Shown: piece after piece, positions 6,563 through 10,349 of the stretch
Layout of the letters: each line of letters starts with the position of its first letter
How positions within the stretch are numbered: position 1 is the stretch's first letter
Origin: Agromyces sp.
Lineage (GTDB): Bacteria; Actinomycetota; Actinomycetes; Actinomycetales; Microbacteriaceae
DNA: 10,349 nucleotides
NCBI GenBank assembly: GCA_031178025.1
Contig: JAPSJU010000061.1
Location: 1 to 10,349 of the forward strand
Direction: 5' to 3'
Notes under the pieces: model-generated
Told to the model about the DNA's origin: nothing
Database searches by the model: none
Seen by the model: only the letters and a program-made list of their open reading frames with translations
Translations under genes and position numbers: made by a program

Positions 6563-7720
6563 ATGCGCACCGTCGTCATCGGCGCCGGCGCCGTCGGCGC
6601 CGCCTGTGCTCTCGCGCTGACCGAGGCGGGAGCCGAGGTCATCGTGCTGGACCGGGCGGGCGTGGCGGCGGAGACCTCGAGTCGCTGCGAGGGCAACATC
6701 CTCGTCTCCGACAAGGGACCCGGGCCGGAGGCGGATCTCGCGATCCTCGCGAACCGCACGTGGCGTGAGCTCGCGAAGCGACTCGACGACGAGCCGGCGC
6801 CCGGCCGGCCCGCGACCGAGTTCGAGGCGAAGGGCGGTGTGGTGGTCGCCTTCGGCGCGGGGGCCGGGGCGCTCGAGGAGTTCGCAGCGACCCAGCGAGC
6901 CATCGGCATCCGTGCCGTGCCGGTGTCGGCCGCCGAACTGCGCGAGCTGGAGCCGCACCTGAGCGACGCCGTCGACGCCGGCGTGCACTACCCCGACGAT
7001 GCGCAGGTCCAGCCGAGCCTCGCGACGCAGGCGATGCTGGCGCACGCCCTCCGACTCGGCGCCGAGTTCCGCATCGCGGAGGTCATCGGCGCGCGCCACG
7101 CCCACGGCCGGATCACCGGCGTCGACACCTCCGACGGCGTGGTGGAGGCGGACGCCGTGGTCAACTGCGCCGGCCCCTGGGCAGGGGCCGTGGCGGAACT
7201 GCTCGGCGGACGACTCGACATCCGGCCGCGACGCGGCGTGATCCTCGTGACGACACCGATGCGCCAGCGCGTCTTCCACAAGGTCTACGACGCCGACTAC
7301 GTCGGTGCGGTCGGGTCGGCGGATGCGGCGCTGCAGACGTCGACCGTCGTGGAGTCCACCCCCGCCGGCACGGTGCTCATCGGCTCGAGCCGGGAGCGGG
7401 TCGGCTTCTCGGCCGAGGACATGCTGCCGCCGCTCGCCGAGATCGCCGCGAAGGCCACGAGGCTCTTCCCGTTCCTCGCCGACACGATGCTCCTGCGCAG
7501 CTACTTCGGATTCCGGCCATACACGCCCGACCACCTGCCGGCCATCGGCGAGGACGGCGACGTCGCCGGCCTCTTCCATGCCGCCGGGCACGAAGGCGCG
7601 GGGATCGGCCTCGCCCCGACCACGGGCGAGCTCATCGCGCACGCCGTGCTCGGCTCGCCTGCGCCGCTGGACCCCACGCCGTTCCTGCCGACCCGCGCCG
7701 GCCTGAGGAGCGCCGCATGA
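6563..7720 (+). CDS. DAO-family FAD-dependent oxidoreductase, probable D-hydroxyproline dehydrogenase beta (catalytic) subunit
   Basis: This 385-residue flavoprotein of the D-amino-acid oxidase/sarcosine oxidase beta superfamily is the probable substrate-oxidising subunit. The N-terminal dinucleotide fold has VVIGAGAVGAACALAL (4-19), with acidic D30 ending the second strand. TSSRCEGNILVSDKG (38-52) follows the FAD fold and resembles catalytic subunits of dye-linked hydroxyproline dehydrogenases. VVNCAGPWA is at 199-207. The C-terminal FAD-contact region is SYFGFRPYTPDHLPAIG (313-329) and HAAGHEGAGIGLAPTTGELIA (339-359). It overlaps the [2Fe-2S] gene by ATGA, and the next gene encodes the alpha-like subunit, a three-gene arrangement like that of D-hydroxyproline, octopine/nopaline and cyanide-forming glycine dehydrogenases. 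Neighbouring DapA-family and racemase-family genes favour cis-4-hydroxy-D-proline as substrate. D-proline or another N-substituted amino acid cannot be excluded. Confidence 0.85.
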   Translation: MRTVVIGAGAVGAACALALTEAGAEVIVLDRAGVAAETSSRCEGNILVSDKGPGPEADLAILANRTWRELAKRLDDEPAPGRPATEFEAKGGVVVAFGAGAGALEEFAATQRAIGIRAVPVSAAELRELEPHLSDAVDAGVHYPDDAQVQPSLATQAMLAHALRLGAEFRIAEVIGARHAHGRITGVDTSDGVVEADAVVNCAGPWAGAVAELLGGRLDIRPRRGVILVTTPMRQRVFHKVYDADYVGAVGSADAALQTSTVVESTPAGTVLIGSSRERVGFSAEDMLPPLAEIAAKATRLFPFLADTMLLRSYFGFRPYTPDHLPAIGEDGDVAGLFHAAGHEGAGIGLAPTTGELIAHAVLGSPAPLDPTPFLPTRAGLRSAA

Positions 7721-7959
7721 GCGTACGGATCCGGTTCGACGGCGAGGAGATCGCGGGTCGCGACGGCCAGACGATCGCGGGCGTGCTGCTCGGCGCGGGA
7801 CGGCGCAGCTGGCGGCTCGCCGGGGGTGCGGAGCGAGGCGTCTTCTGCGGGATCGGCGTCTGCCAGGACTGCGTCGTCACCGTCAACGGCATCGAGAACG
7901 TGCGTGCGTGCCAGCGCACGGCGCTCGAGGGCGATGTCGTCGAACGGGAGGCGCGATGA
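7717..7959 (+). CDS. Small (2Fe-2S)-binding subunit of the dehydrogenase (Fer2_4 type)
   Basis: This 80-residue protein is almost entirely one ferredoxin-like domain. The cluster ligands are C44, C49, C52 and C65 in GVFCGIGVCQDCVVTV...VRACQ, the C-x4-C-x2-C-x12-C pattern of the Fer2_4 domain. RSWRLAGG (30-37) is also typical. In heterotetrameric sarcosine oxidase, the same domain is the N terminus of the alpha subunit. Here it is a free-standing gene, as in HcnA and hydroxyproline dehydrogenase gamma-type subunits. It probably carries electrons between the two flavin subunits. It is bracketed by ATGA overlaps with both partner genes, consistent with fixed stoichiometry. Confidence 0.88.
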   Translation: MSVRIRFDGEEIAGRDGQTIAGVLLGAGRRSWRLAGGAERGVFCGIGVCQDCVVTVNGIENVRACQRTALEGDVVEREAR

Positions 7960-9320
7960 CGCGCCGCGTGGCCATCCTCGGCGCCGGGCCCGCCGGGCTC
8001 GCGGCCGCCGAGGCGGCGCTGTCCGCCGGTGCGGACGTGGTCGTGCTCGACGAGGGCGAGCGCATCGGCGGCCAGTACTGGCGTCATCACGAGCAGCTCA
8101 CCGACCGGCGGATGCAGCACCAGCACGCCCGCTTCGCGCGACTGGGCCGCGTCGCTGAAGCGGCGACCGTGCACCGCGAGGCGAGCGTCTGGCGCGTCGA
8201 CACGGCGCACGGGATCCGCGTGCACGCGCTCGTCGGTCCGGCGGATGGGAGCGACCGCGAGGCGCTCACCATCGACGCGGACGCACTGGTCATCGCCACG
8301 GGCGCGCACGACCGGGCGCTGCCCGTTCCCGGATGGACCCTGCCCGGCGTCATCACGGCGGGAGCCGCCCAGGCGCTCGCCAAGCGCGACGGCGCGATCG
8401 TCGGCGAGCGCACCGTCGTGGCCGGGTCCGGGCCGTTCCTGCTGCCCGTCGCCGACAGCATCGCCCTCGCCGGCGGCTCCGTCGCGGAGGTCGTCGAGGC
8501 GGCGGGCGTCGCCGCGATCGCCCGGGGATGGGGCCGCGCGCCCTGGCAGCTCGCCGGAGTGGCCGGCAAGGCCGGCGAGCTCGCCCAGTACGCCGGCGGA
8601 CTGCTGCGCCGCCGTACGCCGTTCCGGTTCGGCCAGGCCGTCACCCGCATCCACGGCCAGGGCCATGTCGAGGCGGTCACCGTGCAGCACGTCGACGCCC
8701 AGTGGCGGCCCGTCGCCGGCACCGAGCGCACGGTGACGTGCGACTCCGTCGCACTCGGCCACGGATTCACCCCGAGGCTCGAAGCGGCGATCCAGGCCGG
8801 CTGCGATCTCAGCCCCGAGCGATTCGTCGTGGTCGACGACCGCCAGGCGACGAGCGTGGCATCCGTCTTCGCGGCCGGCGAGGTCACCGGCATCGGCGGC
8901 GCCGACACCGCCCTCGCCGAGGGCGCCGTGGCCGGATTCGCCGCGGCCGGCGGCAGCCTCGACGACCGCCGCATCAGCGGCGCCGTTCGCGCCCGGAAGC
9001 GCATGCACGCCTTCGCGACGCGGCTCGCCACGCATGCGATCGGGCCCGGCTGGACGGGCTGGCTCGACGAGGACACGATCATCTGCCGCTGCGAGTCCGT
9101 CACCCGCGCCCGGCTGTCCGAGTACGCCGCGGCGTCGTCCCGCGCGATGCGCCTCGCCACTCGCGCCGGTCTCGGCGCCTGCCAGGGGCGCACCTGCGGC
9201 CGGACCGTCGAGACCCTCATCGCCGCCGACGTCGACTTCGATCGTCGCCCCGTGCTCTCCTCGATCCGCATCGGGGAGCTGGCCCGACTTCACCACGCCG
9301 AACACAAGGAGCAGGAATGA
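7956..9320 (+). CDS. FAD/NAD(P)-type oxidoreductase with C-terminal BFD-like (2Fe-2S) domain, probable D-hydroxyproline dehydrogenase alpha subunit
   Basis: This 454-residue protein has an N-terminal FAD-binding motif, VAILGAGPAGLAAAEAAL (5-22), with D32 at the end of the second strand and then GGQYWR (38-43). ATGAHDRALPVPGW (114-127) follows. A second nucleotide-fold segment reads VVAGSGPFLLPVA (154-166), and the FAD closing motif is FAAGEVTGIGG (305-315). The C-terminal domain has BFD-like cluster ligands C377 and C379 (CRCESVT), then C409 and C414 (CQGRTC). This is the HcnB/OoxA/SoxA-central type of subunit, thought to carry electrons away from the DAO subunit towards the respiratory chain. 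It lacks the C-terminal folate-binding (GcvT) domain of SoxA, so a sarcosine oxidase role is unlikely. ATG at 7956 was chosen because it has GGGAGG just upstream and starts immediately before the FAD fold. The stop overlaps the next gene by ATGA. Confidence 0.88.
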   Translation: MTRRVAILGAGPAGLAAAEAALSAGADVVVLDEGERIGGQYWRHHEQLTDRRMQHQHARFARLGRVAEAATVHREASVWRVDTAHGIRVHALVGPADGSDREALTIDADALVIATGAHDRALPVPGWTLPGVITAGAAQALAKRDGAIVGERTVVAGSGPFLLPVADSIALAGGSVAEVVEAAGVAAIARGWGRAPWQLAGVAGKAGELAQYAGGLLRRRTPFRFGQAVTRIHGQGHVEAVTVQHVDAQWRPVAGTERTVTCDSVALGHGFTPRLEAAIQAGCDLSPERFVVVDDRQATSVASVFAAGEVTGIGGADTALAEGAVAGFAAAGGSLDDRRISGAVRARKRMHAFATRLATHAIGPGWTGWLDEDTIICRCESVTRARLSEYAAASSRAMRLATRAGLGACQGRTCGRTVETLIAADVDFDRRPVLSSIRIGELARLHHAEHKEQE

Positions 9321-10234
9321 CCGAGCAGACCATGGACCTGGGCGGCGTCGTCGTCGCCACGGCACTCGCCTTCAAGGAGGACCCGTCGGCCCCCGCCGGG
9401 CTCGCCGTCGACTACGACAGGTTCGCCGAGCACGTCGACTTCCTCATGAGCAACGGATGCCGCGGCGTCGGCCCCAACGGCTCGCTCGGGGAGTACTCGT
9501 CGCTCTCCGATGAGGAGCGGCGCCGGGTCATCCAGGTCGCCGTCGAGGCGGTCGACGGTCGCGGCATCGTCGTGGCCGGAGCGCACGGCGTCGGCAGCCA
9601 CCAGGCGCGGCACTGGGCCGAGCTCGCGCGCGAGGACGGCGCCGACGGCGTGCTGCTGCTGCCGCCGACGATCTACCGTGCGAACGAACGTGAGATCATC
9701 GAGCACTACGAGGAAGTGGCGAAGGTGGGCCTGCCGATCATGGCCTACAACAACCCCTTCGACACGAAGGTCGACCTCGTGCCCTCACTCGTGGCGAAGA
9801 TCGCCGAGATCCCGGAGGTGGTCGCGATCAAGGAGTTCTCGGGCGACGTGCGCCGGGTCTACGAGATCAAGGAGCTGTGCGACATCGACATCATCGCCGG
9901 TGCCGACGACGTGCTCTTCGAGCTCATGGTCAACGGCGCGGTCGGATGGTTCGCCGGCTACCCGAACGCCTTCCCGCGGGAGGCCGTCGAGCTCTACAAC
10001 CTCCTCGCGGAGGGCAAGTGGCTCGAAGCCCGCACGCTCTACGAGCAGCTCGTGGCGGTCTTCCGCTGGGATTCCCGCACCGAGTTCGTGCAGGCGATCA
10101 AGCTCTCGATGGACATCTGCGGCAACTCCTACGGCGGCCCGACGCGCCCGCCGCGCGGGCCCCTGAGCGACGAGCACGCCGCACAGGTGCGAGCGGACAC
10201 GGAGCGCGCGCTCGCCGCACTGGCGGCTCGCTGA
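9317..10234 (+). CDS. DapA/NAL-superfamily protein, probable 1-pyrroline-4-hydroxy-2-carboxylate deaminase
   Basis: This 305-residue class I aldolase-fold protein is close in length to DapA (about 292). The Schiff-base lysine is K172 in VVAIKEFSGD and the proton-relay tyrosine is Y144 in IMAYNNP. The GTTGE motif of true dihydrodipicolinate synthase is replaced by GSLGEY (55-60), which argues against a role in lysine synthesis. In hydroxyproline operons a DapA-family enzyme deaminates and dehydrates 1-pyrroline-4-hydroxy-2-carboxylate to 2-oxoglutarate semialdehyde. The preceding dehydrogenase genes and the following epimerase-family gene make that the best assignment. A sugar-acid dehydratase or another aldolase is the alternative. 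AAGGA at 9306-9310 lies 6 nt before the ATG, and the frame overlaps the previous stop. The same frame is open far upstream, but only as a shadow of the alpha-subunit gene. Confidence 0.85.
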   Translation: MTEQTMDLGGVVVATALAFKEDPSAPAGLAVDYDRFAEHVDFLMSNGCRGVGPNGSLGEYSSLSDEERRRVIQVAVEAVDGRGIVVAGAHGVGSHQARHWAELAREDGADGVLLLPPTIYRANEREIIEHYEEVAKVGLPIMAYNNPFDTKVDLVPSLVAKIAEIPEVVAIKEFSGDVRRVYEIKELCDIDIIAGADDVLFELMVNGAVGWFAGYPNAFPREAVELYNLLAEGKWLEARTLYEQLVAVFRWDSRTEFVQAIKLSMDICGNSYGGPTRPPRGPLSDEHAAQVRADTERALAALAAR

Positions 10235-10349
10235 TGCGTGCGCGCCGGGTCATCTCCGCCGTCGACTCCCACACGGAGGGGATGCCGACTCGGGTCGTCA
10301 CGGGCGGCGTCGGACAGATCCCCGGCGCGACCATGAACGACAAGCGGCT
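10234..10349 (+). CDS. Proline racemase / 4-hydroxyproline 2-epimerase family protein, 5' part (truncated by window end)
   Basis: The ATG at 10234 overlaps the preceding stop as TGATG, and 38 codons are visible before the window ends. The segment AVDSHTEGMPTRVVTGG (9-25), then IPGATMNDKR (29-38), matches the conserved N terminus of the proline racemase superfamily (DSHTxGxPTRVV...PG.TM.E+R). No Shine-Dalgarno stands out, so translation is probably coupled to the upstream gene. In this operon the enzyme most likely epimerises trans-4-hydroxy-L-proline to cis-4-hydroxy-D-proline, the first catabolic step. The two active-site positions that separate epimerase (Cys/Cys) from 3-hydroxyproline dehydratase (Cys/Thr) lie beyond the window, so the exact activity cannot be decided. 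Confidence 0.85.
   Translation, partial: MRARRVISAVDSHTEGMPTRVVTGGVGQIPGATMNDKR

Noticed and set aside
8333..9316. An in-frame N-terminal extension of about 328 residues on the DapA-family protein, suggesting a fusion
   Set aside because: The extension is the out-of-frame reading of the alpha-subunit gene and is Arg-rich nonsense. A good ribosome-binding site and ATG at 9317 give the normal family length.
7632..9365. A 577-codon open frame on the - strand opposite the oxidoreductase genes
   Set aside because: It is a shadow of the third-position GC bias. The + strand genes here have clear FAD and iron-sulfur motifs, and the antisense translation resembles no family.
216..9460. Recurring GGATGC/GCATCC hexamers (for example 216-221) as a possible genome-architecture motif
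   Set aside because: I counted about seven on both strands, close to what a rough estimate for about 70% GC DNA of this length predicts, so there is no visible enrichment.

Overview
The window is GC-rich DNA, densely packed with genes that are all on the + strand. High GC, strong G/C third-position bias, ATGA gene overlaps and an actinobacterial-style lipobox all point to a high-GC actinobacterium, plausibly of the Microbacteriaceae. That placement is inference, since there is no rRNA or other taxonomic marker here.

Layout. Positions 1-702 hold the 3' part of a WYL-domain transcriptional regulator. Positions 781-1443 encode a GntR/FCD-family regulator. After a 138-bp promoter region comes a five-gene ABC importer of the branched-chain amino acid (HAAT/Liv) type: lipoprotein binding protein (1582-2760), two permeases (2825-3715, 3717-4895) and two ATPases (4892-5803, 5800-6510). 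After a 52-bp gap comes a catabolic block: a DAO-family FAD oxidoreductase (6563-7720), a small [2Fe-2S] protein (7717-7959), an FAD/NAD oxidoreductase with a C-terminal BFD-like [2Fe-2S] domain (7956-9320), a DapA/NAL-superfamily lyase or deaminase (9317-10234), and the first 38 codons of a proline racemase/4-hydroxyproline epimerase family protein (from 10234), cut by the window edge.

How it works together. The gene set matches the bacterial trans-4-hydroxy-L-proline pathway. The epimerase makes cis-4-hydroxy-D-proline. A three-subunit membrane-linked or dye-linked dehydrogenase oxidises it to 1-pyrroline-4-hydroxy-2-carboxylate. The DapA-family deaminase converts that to 2-oxoglutarate semialdehyde. 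The dehydrogenase that finishes the pathway to 2-oxoglutarate is not in the window and would be expected downstream. The Liv-type importer is the likely uptake system for hydroxyproline or a related imino acid.

Regulation. A near-identical 14-bp element (GTAGTGTGTCAYAC), containing an 11-bp palindrome, lies in front of the GntR gene (reverse orientation, 753-766) and over the predicted -10 box of the transporter operon (1523-1536). A weaker copy lies 40 bp upstream of the latter. This suggests that the GntR protein controls both itself and the uptake/catabolic operon. A perfect 16-bp hairpin between the binding-protein gene and the first permease gene probably sets expression levels inside the operon.
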